From NCBI RefSeq assembly GCF_016772475.1, contig NZ_CP068596.1:186001-250000 (forward strand): a stretch of 64,000 nt of DNA. The letters run 5' to 3'. The position numbers and the translations under genes are program-made. The notes beneath the pieces are model-generated. The model made no database searches and was not told the DNA's origin. It saw nothing but the letters and a program-made list of their open reading frames with translations. The stretch's first letter is position 1. Every line of letters starts with the position of its first letter. The stretch comes from Paenibacillus sonchi (GTDB lineage Bacteria > Bacillota > Bacilli > Paenibacillales > Paenibacillaceae). Shown here piece after piece: positions 9,666 through 17,966 of this stretch.

Positions 9666-10146
9666 TGTTAGGCTCCGTAATCTTACTGAAATTAGTATTT
9701 GCCAAGACGACTCCATCCTGATTGGTAAACCTCGAAGGGTCTTCAGGATCCTTGATTGAAAACCCACAAAAATCTGAGACAGCATCCAGGACCTTTCGCC
9801 TTAACACATCTTCAGAGATGACCAGTAATTTGCTGTTCATCCTTAAGATCTGCCCACGAATCGCAGACAAAGAATCAGATACCTCCTCCTGTCCATCGAA
9901 ACGATACGTCCAGATCGAAGTAGGCGACTCAGCCGGGTCGCTGGGTACATTTTGAATGACGGCATACCCATCTTCTGTTCTGTAGGCGACATCGCCTTCG
10001 CCTCGGGCCCCAGCACGCTGAAGATAATTTGTAATCTTTTCCTCAGCAATTTCGGCCAGGAAGGCCAGATCAACCTCTGAAATAATATCTTGCAGTATCC
10101 CATTATCAATCACTTGAAGTATGTACATCGGAAACACTGATTTCAT
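9637..10146 (-). CDS. Hypothetical protein, 169 residues
   Basis: Starts MKSVFPMYILQV with GGGAGAG upstream. A stable hairpin (CAACCCC / GGGGTTG, 10164-10190) lies directly before the ribosome site and may modulate translation. No recognised domain; residues 20-45 are helical and the C-terminus is polar. It lies downstream of ssb and a terminator, and upstream of the overlapping 9087-9665 gene. Function unknown. Confidence 0.6.
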   Translation of the reverse strand: MKSVFPMYILQVIDNGILQDIISEVDLAFLAEIAEEKITNYLQRAGARGEGDVAYRTEDGYAVIQNVPSDPAESPTSIWTYRFDGQEEVSDSLSAIRGQILRMNSKLLVISEDVLRRKVLDAVSDFCGFSIKDPEDPSRFTNQDGVVLANTNFSKITEPNNGLFREWGC

Positions 10147-10210
10147 AAAACAATCTCTCCCTTGAACAACCCCTTTGCCACGGGGTTGCTAATAATATCC
10201 CTGTGGCTGG

Positions 10211-10252
10211 GAAAAGAAAAGGAAAGCTATGGCATCGCCAGCGCTTTCCTCA
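10211..10252 (-). terminator. Terminator downstream of ssb
   Basis: Minus strand hairpin GAGGAAAGC / GCTTTCCT with an internal GGCGATGCC stem, followed by TTTTCTTTT. Lies 33 bp after the ssb stop codon. Confidence 0.75.
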
Positions 10253-10284
10253 ATCAACCATTATTCAATTAAGAATACCATCCG

Positions 10285-10749
10285 TTAGAATGGCAAATCA
10301 TCATCCGAGATGTCGATTGGTTTCCCTTCACCTGAAAAAGGATCTCTGTTATTGCTATTCCCACGTCCGCTACCAGAATAGGTCGGTTCTTCAGGGAGGT
10401 TTGATCCGCTATTGGACCTATTTTGATGTGAGGCTGATTCCAAGAAACGGACGTTATCGGCAATCACTTCAGTAACGTATACACGCTTACCTTCGTTATT
10501 TTCATAGTGCCGTACTTGGACACGTCCTTCTACTGCAGTCAGGCGACCCTTGCGCAAGTAATTCGCACAGGTCTCCGCCAATTGTCTCCAAGTAACGATT
10601 GGAATAAAATCAGCTTCACGTTCACCATTCTGCCCCGTAAAATTTCGGTCTACAGCAAGCGTAAACTGAGTTACAGCAACTCCAGCAGGAGTATAGCGGA
10701 GCTCCGGGTCTCTAGTTAATCTACCAATAAGAATTATACGATTGAGCAT
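10285..10749 (-). CDS. ssb: Single-stranded DNA-binding protein
   Basis: 154 residues. An OB-fold N-terminus ([19 protein letters not shown]) with the SSB signatures FTLAVDR and WRQLAE, then a flexible Ser/Asn/Gly-rich linker and the acidic tip DDDLPF that recruits partner proteins. Length is normal for Bacillales SSB. It follows the primase-like gene by 29 bp on the same strand, so the two are probably co-transcribed from the promoter at 12382-12410. It coats single-stranded plasmid DNA during replication. Confidence 0.95.
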   Translation of the reverse strand: MLNRIILIGRLTRDPELRYTPAGVAVTQFTLAVDRNFTGQNGEREADFIPIVTWRQLAETCANYLRKGRLTAVEGRVQVRHYENNEGKRVYVTEVIADNVRFLESASHQNRSNSGSNLPEEPTYSGSGRGNSNNRDPFSGEGKPIDISDDDLPF

Positions 10750-10778
10750 ACTTTATCACATCTCACTCTCATCTTTTT

Positions 10779-12035
10779 TTATTCAAGCATCACGGATAAC
10801 TGAGGCAAATATCCTTCGTTAAGGAGATCGTCGATTCCTTTCCCAAGGGATAAGTCCCATAGCGCGAGGCTCATAGACATATCTGTATTTTTTGCAAAAA
10901 ATTCTGCACATAACTCCAGAGTCTTTTGAACCTGCGGCTTAACAATTAAGTCTGCATCAAATGCTATGACAATATGTTTGCATCCAAGATGCTTCAGCGG
11001 CTCCAAAATCAAACTATACGTACCGATTCCTGGCAGGCCGAAAACCGGTTTCTGCAAAGCTTCGGCAGCCTTGTCGGCCTTGAAAGGCCCTTCTGTCACC
11101 CATACCTCCGAGCAGTCTATAATCCCCTCTGGGCTTTCGCCTATATTCCAATACGGAAGACAAGCTGTAGGCAACGCCAAGTGATAAGGCACCGGAGCAC
11201 CAATTGAAGAACCATTATCCTTGGACCCACTGCTCCACCACCAGTAGCGTGTACCTTGCTTAAGGACCACTTTGAACACAAACTGATTGGACTTGGAGTA
11301 ACACACTTTTTCCTGTTTTTCTGTTAGAATGACTTCCATCTCTTTATCTTGGACGAAGAGCTTACATCTTGCACGGCGCATACCAAAAGGTGTTGGCTCA
11401 AGCTCTCGCATCACTTCGCCTTTGATGGCCCCCTCCATATCTAGGACAAGTGGCGGTTCATCAACGCGAATTTGCCATCCAATGATTTCATTTTTGATTG
11501 AATGGAAGGGTATCATCAATCCTGCCATCCCCGCCATACTCCAATATGAACCATGATTGCCCGCTTGAGTAAAAAATCCAGGCACTCCTAAGAGGCTGGT
11601 GCTCTCACTAAATCGCGATAGTACCCGCTGTGCGACCTTATATCGCTCAGTAGTAGGCATGGTGCGATATTGCCGTTGTGCAATTTCATGATCCGAGAGA
11701 TGTCGGATGTTACGCAGATGATACAAGTGCTCACTTGACAATTTCATCTCTTCAATAAGAGTCCGATACACCATGTTTAGGTGCTCGTCATCTCTTTTGT
11801 CTACAGATTCAGCATGAACGATCTCAATCTCGATCTGACTAAGATGATCAGGGTTAAGATAATGGAGATATTGACGTCCTATGCCGGATTCAATGTATTC
11901 GTCCGAAGGTACCCTCATGCAGCGAACAATGTCTTTCTCATCATTGATGGCACACCATCCGGACTTACCGCAAATGGGACATTGAGTTATAATTTCACTC
12001 CAACCTTTATGTTTTTTCAGTGGGCGAAGCCTCAT
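10779..12035 (-). CDS. DUF3854/TOPRIM primase-like protein
   Basis: 418 residues. The N-terminus has CPICGKSGWC and a later cysteine, a DNA-primase-like zinc finger. The C-terminal half has the TOPRIM signature: acidic VTEGPFKADKA near residue 312 and IAFDAD near residue 360, followed by GKGIDDLL. This matches DUF3854-type proteins that stand in for DnaG or a primase on plasmids. It precedes ssb. GGAGGTG lies a few bases before ATG 12035. Expression is probably governed by the promoter at 12382-12410 and the leader at 12200-12354. Primase activity is inferred from the family, not visible. Confidence 0.8.
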   Translation of the reverse strand: MRLRPLKKHKGWSEIITQCPICGKSGWCAINDEKDIVRCMRVPSDEYIESGIGRQYLHYLNPDHLSQIEIEIVHAESVDKRDDEHLNMVYRTLIEEMKLSSEHLYHLRNIRHLSDHEIAQRQYRTMPTTERYKVAQRVLSRFSESTSLLGVPGFFTQAGNHGSYWSMAGMAGLMIPFHSIKNEIIGWQIRVDEPPLVLDMEGAIKGEVMRELEPTPFGMRRARCKLFVQDKEMEVILTEKQEKVCYSKSNQFVFKVVLKQGTRYWWWSSGSKDNGSSIGAPVPYHLALPTACLPYWNIGESPEGIIDCSEVWVTEGPFKADKAAEALQKPVFGLPGIGTYSLILEPLKHLGCKHIVIAFDADLIVKPQVQKTLELCAEFFAKNTDMSMSLALWDLSLGKGIDDLLNEGYLPQLSVMLE

Positions 12036-12199
12036 CTCCTACACCTCCTCTCTGCTTGAACAGATTATTTTTATATCATTCACAACGCTTTTAAATGTTC
12101 TTCTTCACTTTTCCCGCCAAGAGAAGTAAAGAAGTTAATAGTGTTGTGAGAAGCTCCACTTCGAATTTTATAAAAGGTCCTCAGGATCCGGCACCAAAT

Positions 12200-12354
12200 C
12201 AAAAAAAGACACAATTCTTTAGAATTGTGTCTCCAGGTTCATAATCGATCAAAAAAAGGACACACGTATAGTGTATGTCCTTTAAACGTCCGATTACTTT
12301 ACCTCAATGCCTTCCGGCAACCCACTCTTCGCTAGATCATTTAGAATAGCGAAG
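12200..12354 (-). promoter_or_regulatory. Structured leader RNA with tandem terminators (copy E)
   Basis: Minus strand order: hairpin CTTCGCTA/TAGCGAAG (12327-12354), AGTGGGT, hairpin TGCC/GGCA, AAAGTAATCGGACGTTTAAA, terminator AAAGGACATAC...GTCCTTTTTTT (12251-12282), then a second terminator GGAGACACAATT...GTGTCTTTTTTT (12200-12236). Same layout as leaders D, C, B and A but with two terminators. It precedes the primase-like gene. Bases 12036-12199 contain nothing else I can call. Confidence 0.7.
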
Positions 12355-12381
12355 AAAATCCAAATGCTTCATAATAAAGAC

Positions 12382-12410
12382 ATTATATCATTTGGTTAGT
12401 GTAAGGTAAA
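12382..12410 (-). promoter_or_regulatory. SigA-type promoter of the primase-ssb unit
   Basis: Minus strand TTTACC (12405-12410), exactly 17 bp, TATAAT (12382-12387). Transcription would begin near 12375 and run into leader E. Confidence 0.8.
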
Positions 12411-12428
12411 CTCTTCCTTCAAGTAACA

Positions 12429-12470
12429 TAAAAAAACACCCCAAAACAAATGTTGGAGGTGCTTTTTGCG
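12429..12470 (-). terminator. Terminator upstream of the primase promoter
   Basis: Minus strand GCACCTCCAA / TTGGGGTG hairpin followed by TTTTTTT. It would stop leftward transcripts coming from the rep region, including the putative antisense RNA, before the primase promoter. Confidence 0.65.
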
Positions 12471-12556
12471 CGTGCATTATATGGTTTATATGAATCTTAT
12501 CACATGAATAGTACGATGACAAGCATCATCCTAAGTTTTGCTCTTCCATAATTCTC

Positions 12557-12694
12557 TTTACCGAAAAATTTTAATATGTTATATTCGAAGTGCGTGCAGA
12601 GCATTGGGTAAAGTCTATCCATTTCTTGAAAAATGGTAGATTTTTGACCCTTGTTTAGTTGCACACAATATTATTATTGTGTGTTTTTATTTTA
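12557..12694 (+). promoter_or_regulatory. Promoter and early attenuator of the rep gene
   Basis: TTTACC (12557-12562), 17 bp, TATATT (12580-12585). The transcript would start near 12592. It then meets a hairpin with arms ATCCATTT and AAATGGTAGA, and an intrinsic terminator CACACAATA / TATTGTGTG followed by TTTTTATTTT at 12661-12694, still 270 bp ahead of rep. The 5' end GCAGAGCATTGGG resembles the G-rich tract of the leader family, though the rest differs. Confidence 0.6.
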
Positions 12695-12765
12695 CCTTCT
12701 AGCCTTCCTTTTTAGAAAATGAGAAAAATCTGTAAAACGGCCGCTTTAAAGGTCTGAAAATAATT

Positions 12766-12863
12766 AAAAAAAAGCCCCTATCGTGAACACGTTTATTGTC
12801 TTCGGCCGCCAAGCGTACGACAATAAATGCGAGAGGAATAGGAACTTTACTTCAAACATTTGT
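12766..12863 (-). ncRNA. Putative antisense (counter-transcribed) RNA of rep
   Basis: A minus-strand promoter, TTCACT (12893-12898), 17 bp, TAAAAT (12870-12875), would start an RNA near 12863. That RNA folds into a long hairpin (CATTTATTGTC with GACAATAAACG inside CCTAT/ATAGG) and ends in eight T at 12766. It is complementary to the rep leader 100-190 bp before the rep start. This layout is that of copy-number control by a countertranscript; no experiment is implied. Confidence 0.6.
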
Positions 12864-12960
12864 GTTTTTATTTTATCACAGAGTTTTTGAAAAGTGAAGT
12901 GCCTACTCTTCTTTAAATTTTGCCTTTTTTCACCTGGGTCAATTATAAGGAGAGTTTTTT

Positions 12961-13947
12961 ATGCTTGAGAAAAACCTGAAAGGTACGCACCATAAGCTAT
13001 CCTACTACCGCTACCGTCCCACGGGTGTTGAAGAACCCAAATTACGAAATGTTAGAGATTCTGAACAAACCTATACCATTAAAGAAATGGAAAAGGTATA
13101 TATCAAGGAAGAAGATGTGAAACGCTTCTCTCTCGACAAGCATGGTCAACCTATCCCCTATGTTGATGGCCATATGACAATCATCAGCAACTACATATAT
13201 GATTACTGGGGACATTTTCTATCAGCTGAAGGAGTCGCTCTTTACGGTCATTTGAAGAGATATTGTTATGGGGATAAGGATTATTGCTGGCCCGATCTTA
13301 AACTGATCAGTCAAAAGATGGGGAAAACCCGGAATACCGTAAAGAAATACTTGTCCATTCTCGAACAGTATGGCTTTGCATTAATGTTTAATGTACAGAA
13401 CTCGGACAAAAATAACATGGAAGAAAGCCCCTTATACAAAATCAGAAAACAGGTACCTTTTCTCCCAGTTGAGCTTTATGAGCAACTTCCTCCGGAACTC
13501 AAGGTTGATCATGATAGGTATATGCAATCGATAACCGATCAATTTGATCAGATTCAGGATCTCGCTTCAACCGTTGACTATATGGACATATATGAAGACA
13601 TGCTGAAAAGCGGAAAAGTCTTGCGAAAGATAAAATCCCCACTGGAACGAGATAAAGAACTACTGATCAAATTAAAACAGCTTGAAAGTAAAAAAACGGA
13701 ACAAGATAAACTAATCTGGGCTGATTTCATAGCTCGAATTCAAAAGAAGGTCACTAAGCCGGTTTTTGACACTTGGTTCAAGGGTACCTTTTGTATAAAA
13801 CGTGATTCACTTTATACCATCTATTGCCCACACTCGTTTATACAATCATGGTTAAAGGAACGGTTACATTCTTTAATATTTGATACATTACGTGAAATAG
13901 ATCCAGAATTTAAGGAAATTAATTATACTTTCATAGGGCAAGAATAA
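12961..13947 (+). CDS. Replication initiator: winged helix fused to DnaA-N-like domain (replicon 1)
   Basis: 328 residues; AAGGAGAG precedes ATG 12961. Residues about 70-165 form a helix-turn-helix of plasmid replication type (WPDLKLISQKMGKTRNTVKKYLSILEQYG). Residues about 255-325 (WADFIARIQKKVTKPVFDTWFKG ... SFIQSWLKERL) match the DnaA N-terminal domain, which in DnaA recruits the replicative helicase. A helical linker joins them. Directly downstream are a terminator and an array of palindromic iterons, the likely binding sites and origin. Its leader holds an attenuator and a probable antisense RNA. Assignment as initiator is inference from domain and context. Confidence 0.75.
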   Translation: MLEKNLKGTHHKLSYYRYRPTGVEEPKLRNVRDSEQTYTIKEMEKVYIKEEDVKRFSLDKHGQPIPYVDGHMTIISNYIYDYWGHFLSAEGVALYGHLKRYCYGDKDYCWPDLKLISQKMGKTRNTVKKYLSILEQYGFALMFNVQNSDKNNMEESPLYKIRKQVPFLPVELYEQLPPELKVDHDRYMQSITDQFDQIQDLASTVDYMDIYEDMLKSGKVLRKIKSPLERDKELLIKLKQLESKKTEQDKLIWADFIARIQKKVTKPVFDTWFKGTFCIKRDSLYTIYCPHSFIQSWLKERLHSLIFDTLREIDPEFKEINYTFIGQE

Positions 13948-13950
13948 TCT

Positions 13951-13977
13951 AAAAACCGCGGATCGCGGTTCTTTTTT
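13951..13977 (+). terminator. Terminator of rep
   Basis: AACCGCG / CGCGGTT hairpin followed by CTTTTTT, starting 3 bp after the rep stop codon. Confidence 0.85.
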
Positions 13978-13988
13978 GGAGATTTTAC

Positions 13989-14235
13989 GCCTCTCAAATT
14001 TTGAGAGACCGACTATAAAAATTTGAAAAGCTGCATCTCAAATTTTTATACTCTTTGCCTATCTTAATTTGATAGACGGTTTTCAAAGCAAAATACCGCT
14101 TCTCATTTTTTGATAGGCAGACTATACAAATTTAATAGTCTATTATACCTATCAGAATTTGAGGGACCCCTTCTCAAATTCTGATAGATCTCCCTCTCAA
14201 AATTTGATAGACTCCCTCTCAAATTTTGAGACCAA
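13989..14235. repeat. Palindromic iteron array, probable oriV of replicon 1
   Basis: About ten imperfect copies of a palindrome near CTMTCAAAATTTGATAGAC. The clearest lie at 13991, 14059, 14122, 14149, 14171, 14194 and 14216; the last four are spaced 22-23 bp. Some copies are perfect palindromes (CTCTCAAATTTTGAGAG), others pair CTATC with GATAG. A very AT-rich tract follows (14240-14290), which could be the unwinding region. Placement just after an initiator gene supports an iteron origin. Confidence 0.75.
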
Positions 14236-14354
14236 ATAAGAACTATTAATTAATCATTTTAATAATCACTTAGTTAAATAATATATTTCATCACCATCTC
14301 CATATGAGGCTCCTATTCCCAGATCACAATCTACAAACAAAACTTGCAGCTATC

Positions 14355-14467
14355 AAAAGAAAACAAAGTACTAGACTCAAGTAGTTTATCTGAAGCGGTT
14401 AAGGCCTTCGAAAATCGTCAGATTTTGATGTACAAAGAAAATAAAGTCATAGACTGACATAGACTGA
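14355..14467 (+). repeat. Two direct copies of the TAGACT repeat (M4)
   Basis: AAAGAAAACAAAGTACTAGACT at 14356-14377, written here as positions because of its length, and a second copy (AAAGAAAATAAAGTCATAG, then ACTGA) at 14434-14458. The same sequence bounds elements M1, M2 and M3, where it is inverted. Bases 14240-14552 carry no gene that I can see. Confidence 0.5.
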
Positions 14468-14552
14468 ATTTGTTGGTTTTATGGGGTTTTGGAGTTTAAT
14501 AATCGTTAGCAGGAAAGAAATAAGTTTTAGACAGCTCCACGATTTACTTAAA

Positions 14553-14590
14553 GGGGTAGTACCAGCGTAGCTGACACCACCCGCAAACAG
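14553..14590 (+). repeat. Tn3-family-type 38-bp terminal repeat
   Basis: Begins GGGGTAGTACCAGCG and continues GCTGACACCACCCGCAAA. Near-identical 38-bp sequences occur at 30828-30865 and, inverted, at 36428-36465; a degenerate one lies at 30964. Tn3-type transposon ends are about 38 bp and begin GGGG. The gene fragment starting at 14591 is cut off exactly at this end. Confidence 0.65.
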
Positions 14591-15101
14591 AAATTCTCAA
14601 AGAGCTTATACCAAAGGCAGTAAATGTTTACCGAGTATTTAACGGAACTGATGCGATTAAATTCGATGAAACGAAAACGATTCTAGGCGTCAAAGAATAT
14701 TGCCTTGTTACAGGGGAGAAACTTCAAACGGGTTTATTCAATAACGTTAAATCAATGGCGGATTTTAAAAATGTAATAGAAGGCGTATTTACAAAAAATA
14801 CCGCTGGTAAGCTTTTTTATAGTCGTTATCTAGAAATCATCGACGATGGTAGGGATCGTCCCTATTATAAGGGCAGTATGAAGGACAACTTTATATATAC
14901 AAATGGGCTGGAAGTCATGGAAGGGCAAAAGATTTTCTAACTGATACCGCCAAGCTAATAGAACAAAACGATAATATTGCGAAGGTTGAGTTAGATACTA
15001 CATTGTTTGACAATCCGGATGACAAATGGACACTAACTATTGAATATGTAAATGATAAGTGGCTTCTGGCATCATCACTTGTACCTATGCCAACAAATTA
15101 G
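14591..15101 (+). pseudogene. 5'-truncated, frameshifted secreted-protein-like gene
   Basis: An open frame runs from the transposon end at 14591 (EILKELIPKAVNVYRVFNG) to a stop at 14940. The protein-like sequence resumes one frame over (DTAKLIEQNDNIAKVELDTT) to a stop at 15101. A single T missing near 14937 explains the break. The 5' end, including any start codon and signal peptide, is replaced by the Tn3-type repeat. The sequence vaguely resembles IseA-type endopeptidase inhibitors of bacilli, but I am not sure of this. Confidence 0.55.
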
Positions 15102-15175
15102 ATATTACTTGTGCCACGGCTTTACACTCCTCTTGTATCATCTAGATCGTTTGAGCTGTTTCGTTATAAAATGAT

Positions 15176-15212
15176 AAAAAAGCCGAGGACAGGATATTCC
15201 ATGTCCCCGGCT
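15176..15212 (-). terminator. Terminator of the C39-like peptidase gene
   Basis: Minus strand GCCGGGGACA / TGTCCTCGGC hairpin followed by TTTTTT, 8 bp after the stop codon. Confidence 0.85.
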
Positions 15213-15219
15213 TACTTAT

Positions 15220-15798
15220 TTAACTGAGTAGAAATTTTTGAGTAATAAGCGAAGCATCTTGGTATCCCCACATCCGCTGCATTACATCAGCCAACGTTAT
15301 CTTAACACCGCCACTAGGATCGCAAACAAGATATCGGTAAAAACCGGAAGCCGAGGAATCCCATCCGTCCACTAATACATAATGGGTATGACGAGAATCA
15401 GTATACAGCCGCACCATACAGACATTACCGTTCTCAACTTCCTCAGAAACGTCAGAAATTACAGTACTAGTTACAGAAATGTTCTGACCGCCAATTGTTG
15501 TCGAATAGGTGAAGCCTGATGTGTATAAATCAGCTGTTTTGTTTGTAGCATATTGTGTTGCTTTTGCAACAGCATTATATGTGTTTTCATTGCTATTGGA
15601 CAGACCGCCCTTATACAGTGAAAACATGGCTACAGAAGTAATTGCACATCCATTTTCCGCGATGGTCCCAGTTGCGCCCGATTTGCCGCAATATGAGTAA
15701 AAGTTGGTATCATGAAAAACGTCACCCCCACCACCAGGATAGTGAATCGAAGAACTAGCTTGGTTGATCAGATTAGAAGACGAAAGTGCATGTGGCAT
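15220..15798 (-). CDS. C39-like papain-fold peptidase
   Basis: 192 residues. NGCAITSVAM puts the likely catalytic cysteine at residue 51, THYVLVDGW the histidine at 139, and CDPSGG the third residue (Asp160). This is the layout of C39-like peptidases (C39_2 type). No signal peptide is evident. GGGAGG lies before ATG 15798. A SigO-type promoter sits at 15891-15928 on the same strand, and a hairpin (GGGATCAA / TTGATCCC, 15842-15866) lies in the leader. A SigO-like fragment is divergently encoded at 16230. Substrate unknown; cell-wall or surface processing would fit the SigO context. Confidence 0.75.
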   Translation of the reverse strand: MPHALSSSNLINQASSSIHYPGGGGDVFHDTNFYSYCGKSGATGTIAENGCAITSVAMFSLYKGGLSNSNENTYNAVAKATQYATNKTADLYTSGFTYSTTIGGQNISVTSTVISDVSEEVENGNVCMVRLYTDSRHTHYVLVDGWDSSASGFYRYLVCDPSGGVKITLADVMQRMWGYQDASLITQKFLLS

Positions 15799-15890
15799 TG
15801 TTATTTCCTCCCTAAAGTTATGTTTTTATTGTAAGGACCGTGGGATCAATGTTGGAGGTTGATCCCAAACCATCCACATCGTTGCGGCCT

Positions 15891-15928
15891 TATTTATTAA
15901 AGTGAAACATAACAGAGTTAGTACAACC
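15891..15928 (-). promoter_or_regulatory. SigO-type promoter of the C39-like gene
   Basis: Minus strand GGTTGTA (from 15928), then 14 bp, then TTTCACTTTAATA. Spacing and sequence match four other sites in the window (16166, 26169, 27010, 44056). The sigma factor assignment is inference from that set. Confidence 0.6.
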
Positions 15929-16165
15929 ACCTTTCAAGAAATAATTCTGGGTCATAGGCTCTTCTTGATGAATCAGGGGGCTACTTGCAGTTTCTTGATC
16001 TACAAAGCCTTAATGTTTTGGAGAAATAGGTAGTTTCAACAGCTTTTCAAAGGGTGCTGGTAAAAATTGATTTACCACGTAAAAACATATTCTTCAATGA
16101 AATTAGGACTGCTAAATGCATATCCTAATTTTTTACAAAAATTAATCGAACATACGTTCCGCACC

Positions 16166-16204
16166 GGTTATATAATAACGATATTCTCTCACTTAATATA
16201 TAAG
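16166..16204 (+). promoter_or_regulatory. SigO-type promoter before the truncated sigma gene
   Basis: GGTTATA, 14 bp, then TCTCACTTAATATA. The weakest of the five matching sites, but with identical spacing. It would make the sigma gene autoregulated. Confidence 0.5.
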
Positions 16205-16229
16205 AAGGATAATAGTGGGAGGTAATTTT

Positions 16230-16658
16230 ATGTCGACTAATATCGAAAACAGACCAGCGACTCGGGAAGAAAATCAAGCTTTATCCAAGTATATAGCACA
16301 GAACCAAGCTCTTTTTAAGAATCCTGTTATTTGCGGTTTTTTTGAAAGTCCCGAACACGTCAGGTTATTGTGCCAAAATATTCTCTTCCCTACAACTGAA
16401 AATAGAAGTCATCTTGAAAGGGCATTTCAGCGGTATTTCTTCCAAATACGGTTTACAAAGTACCTCGGATCGTTAATCCGTTTTTGCGATATAGATTACC
16501 ACAGGAAGAGGACAAGAGAGGAGCAACGTAATCCACTGGTCTTTGATACGCCTGTTGACGAAAGTGGTGATGCAACCTTTGGGGAACTGGTTTACAGTAA
16601 TTCCATTGCTTTAGAGGATGAATTTACCTTAAATCAATCGAATCGAGTTTGTACCTGA
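16230..16658 (+). CDS. SigO-like sigma factor lacking region 4 (truncated)
   Basis: Start at ATG 16230 (GGGAGG upstream); a GTG 15 bases earlier is less likely. 142 residues that resemble the N-terminal two-thirds of Bacillus SigO-type factors: a helical N-terminus, RFTKYLGSLIRFCDIDYHRKRTREEQRNPLVFDTPV in the middle, then it stops at TLNQSNRVCT. The region 4 helix-turn-helix seen in the relative at 26243-26641 is missing, so it cannot by itself bind a -35 element. It may be a decayed copy or a partner subunit. Bases 16659-16856 hold no gene that I can see. Confidence 0.5.
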   Translation: MSTNIENRPATREENQALSKYIAQNQALFKNPVICGFFESPEHVRLLCQNILFPTTENRSHLERAFQRYFFQIRFTKYLGSLIRFCDIDYHRKRTREEQRNPLVFDTPVDESGDATFGELVYSNSIALEDEFTLNQSNRVCT

Positions 16659-16856
16659 TCATTATAGAAAGCACCGACCCAAAAGGCCGATTTACCAAAA
16701 AGTAAGTACACATAAGAATATTATTTTAACAATGGTGTTCTTAGTACACTTTAGTACACCTGTTTCATATTAGATAACGCTACCCCACCCTATAGCCTGA
16801 CCACTGTAGTAGCTACGGGTCCGTTTTTCGCGCCTAAACATGAGGTCACGACAAAA

Positions 16857-16893
16857 AGGAAACCGCTCAAAATGTGAACGGCTCCCCCTATTT
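16857..16893 (-). terminator. Probable terminator after the 105-residue gene
   Basis: Minus strand GGGAGCCGTT / AGCGGTTTCC hairpin with a 9-base loop, followed by TTTTTG. Confidence 0.5.
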
Positions 16894-16963
16894 AAGTAAC
16901 TTTATTTAATTAAATTTCTACAAAGAATCAAAAAGGCTTAAAGGTCATAGGCTTCTCGTTTCC

Positions 16964-17281
16964 TTACTGCACCTGCTCCAAGATGCCACTGAGCAATCCC
17001 TCTGTAATTTTAGCCGGGTAGTATCCAGCACGGTCACGCAAGATGTTCTCAATGATCCATGCCTTACGCGTCCAGTACTTATAATTCTTAGCGCCTTCGC
17101 TTTGCCCTGCCTGTAAAGCCGCTATTTCAGGTTGCGCGGCATCTCCTTTATTTATTATCCTCAGCAGATTGAATGCGCTCTTGCGTTCATCCCGAACAAG
17201 CCTTAACAACACGATTAAATAGTAACTCTCTTTCTCCATAAGCTCCTGTGTCGATCGTTCTGCTGCTGACAACAAAACCAT
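16964..17281 (-). CDS. Hypothetical helical protein
   Basis: 105 residues from ATG 17281, which lies 9 bp after the stop of the zinc-ribbon gene upstream; an internal ATG at 17239 with AGGAG close by is an alternative start. The sequence is mostly helical (YYLIVLLRLVRDERKSAFNLLRI). No motif recognised. The tight spacing suggests translational coupling with the zinc-ribbon peptide. Function unknown. Confidence 0.5.
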   Translation of the reverse strand: MVLLSAAERSTQELMEKESYYLIVLLRLVRDERKSAFNLLRIINKGDAAQPEIAALQAGQSEGAKNYKYWTRKAWIIENILRDRAGYYPAKITEGLLSGILEQVQ

Positions 17282-17290
17282 CTCTTCAGC

Positions 17291-17416
17291 TCACACCGGC
17301 CTTCTCATGCCGTTTCTCTGAATATCGTTTTGGTAGACTTCCATATCACAAAATGAGCAGTATAGGCCGTTACCGGCTGGTTCAACAGCCGATCCGCAAT
17401 AAGCACATGTCTGCAT
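17291..17416 (-). CDS. Small zinc-ribbon protein, 41 residues
   Basis: MQTCAYCGSAVEPAGNGLYC followed by SFC gives two CxxC knuckles 13 residues apart, a classic zinc ribbon. AAGGAG lies nine bases before ATG 17416. It is the first gene of a two-gene unit with 16964-17281. Probably a small nucleic-acid- or protein-binding accessory; function unknown. Confidence 0.65.
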   Translation of the reverse strand: MQTCAYCGSAVEPAGNGLYCSFCDMEVYQNDIQRNGMRRPV

Positions 17417-17544
17417 GTTTTCGGACTCCTTCCCTAGCGTTTTCATTCAAAATGCATCTTTAAATGTATCCCGTTTTTTTGCATGATCTGTTAAACTATA
17501 AGTGCGAGTGACCCGGCAAAAGTTTCTCGCCCAAAGTCGATTGT

Positions 17545-17730
17545 TCATCCAATCGGCTTTTTTATTTGCTGCTCTCCTATCCTATTATACTGATTAATTA
17601 ATTCATCCAATACCATAGATTGCTTGATTACGGCAGGATGCAGAAAATTCCTGTGTTTTTCTGTCAGGGCGTGAAGACGTTTCCTGGCACGTTCAATTTG
17701 TAATTGCATGGGCATGCTTTTTTTTCCCAT
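17545..17730 (-). CDS. Spo0E-like aspartyl-phosphate phosphatase
   Basis: 61 residues. QIERARKRLHALTEKHRNFL is the first helix, and the second carries the family pattern of a conserved S...LD.LIN.Y (KQSMVLDELINQYNR). Spo0E-family proteins dephosphorylate Spo0A-P and delay sporulation. Length is typical. An inverted repeat at the stop codon (CGATTG / CAATCG with T run) may end transcription. A second family member lies at 52133-52303. Activity on the host phosphorelay is inferred. Confidence 0.75.
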   Translation of the reverse strand: MGKKSMPMQLQIERARKRLHALTEKHRNFLHPAVIKQSMVLDELINQYNRIGEQQIKKPIG

Positions 17731-17823
17731 AGAACCACATCTCCTTTTGTGATATTTTAGGTTTTTATGTCAAATACTTGAATCATAGTTAGAAGACAAC
17801 ACTCCATTTATTGAGAGTAACCA

Positions 17824-17851
17824 TTGCATAAAAATTAAAGTATGGTATAAT
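17824..17851 (+). promoter_or_regulatory. SigA-type promoter of structured RNA S1
   Basis: TTGCAT (17824-17829), 16 bp, TATAAT (17846-17851). No protein gene follows; the transcript would consist of S1. Confidence 0.7.
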
Positions 17852-17857
17852 GTTTGC

Positions 17858-17966
17858 GTAAGAGTCGAGAAAGCATCCCTCTTACCCAACCTTCAGTAGA
17901 GGTTGAAACTATTTAGGGTTTCGATTTAGGGGCTATAACCGTTGCGAGCGGTTATAGCCCTTTTTA
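17858..17966 (+). ncRNA. Structured small RNA candidate S1
   Basis: The transcript begins with a hairpin GTAAGAG/CTCTTAC, then TTCAGTAGA, a hairpin GAAAC/GTTTC with loop TATTTAGG, and ends with a 12-bp terminator stem (GGGCTATAACCG / CGGTTATAGCCC, loop TTGCGAG) followed by TTTTT. A second copy at 24548-24655 keeps the loops and changes both sides of each stem. No open frame is present. Role unknown. Confidence 0.6.
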
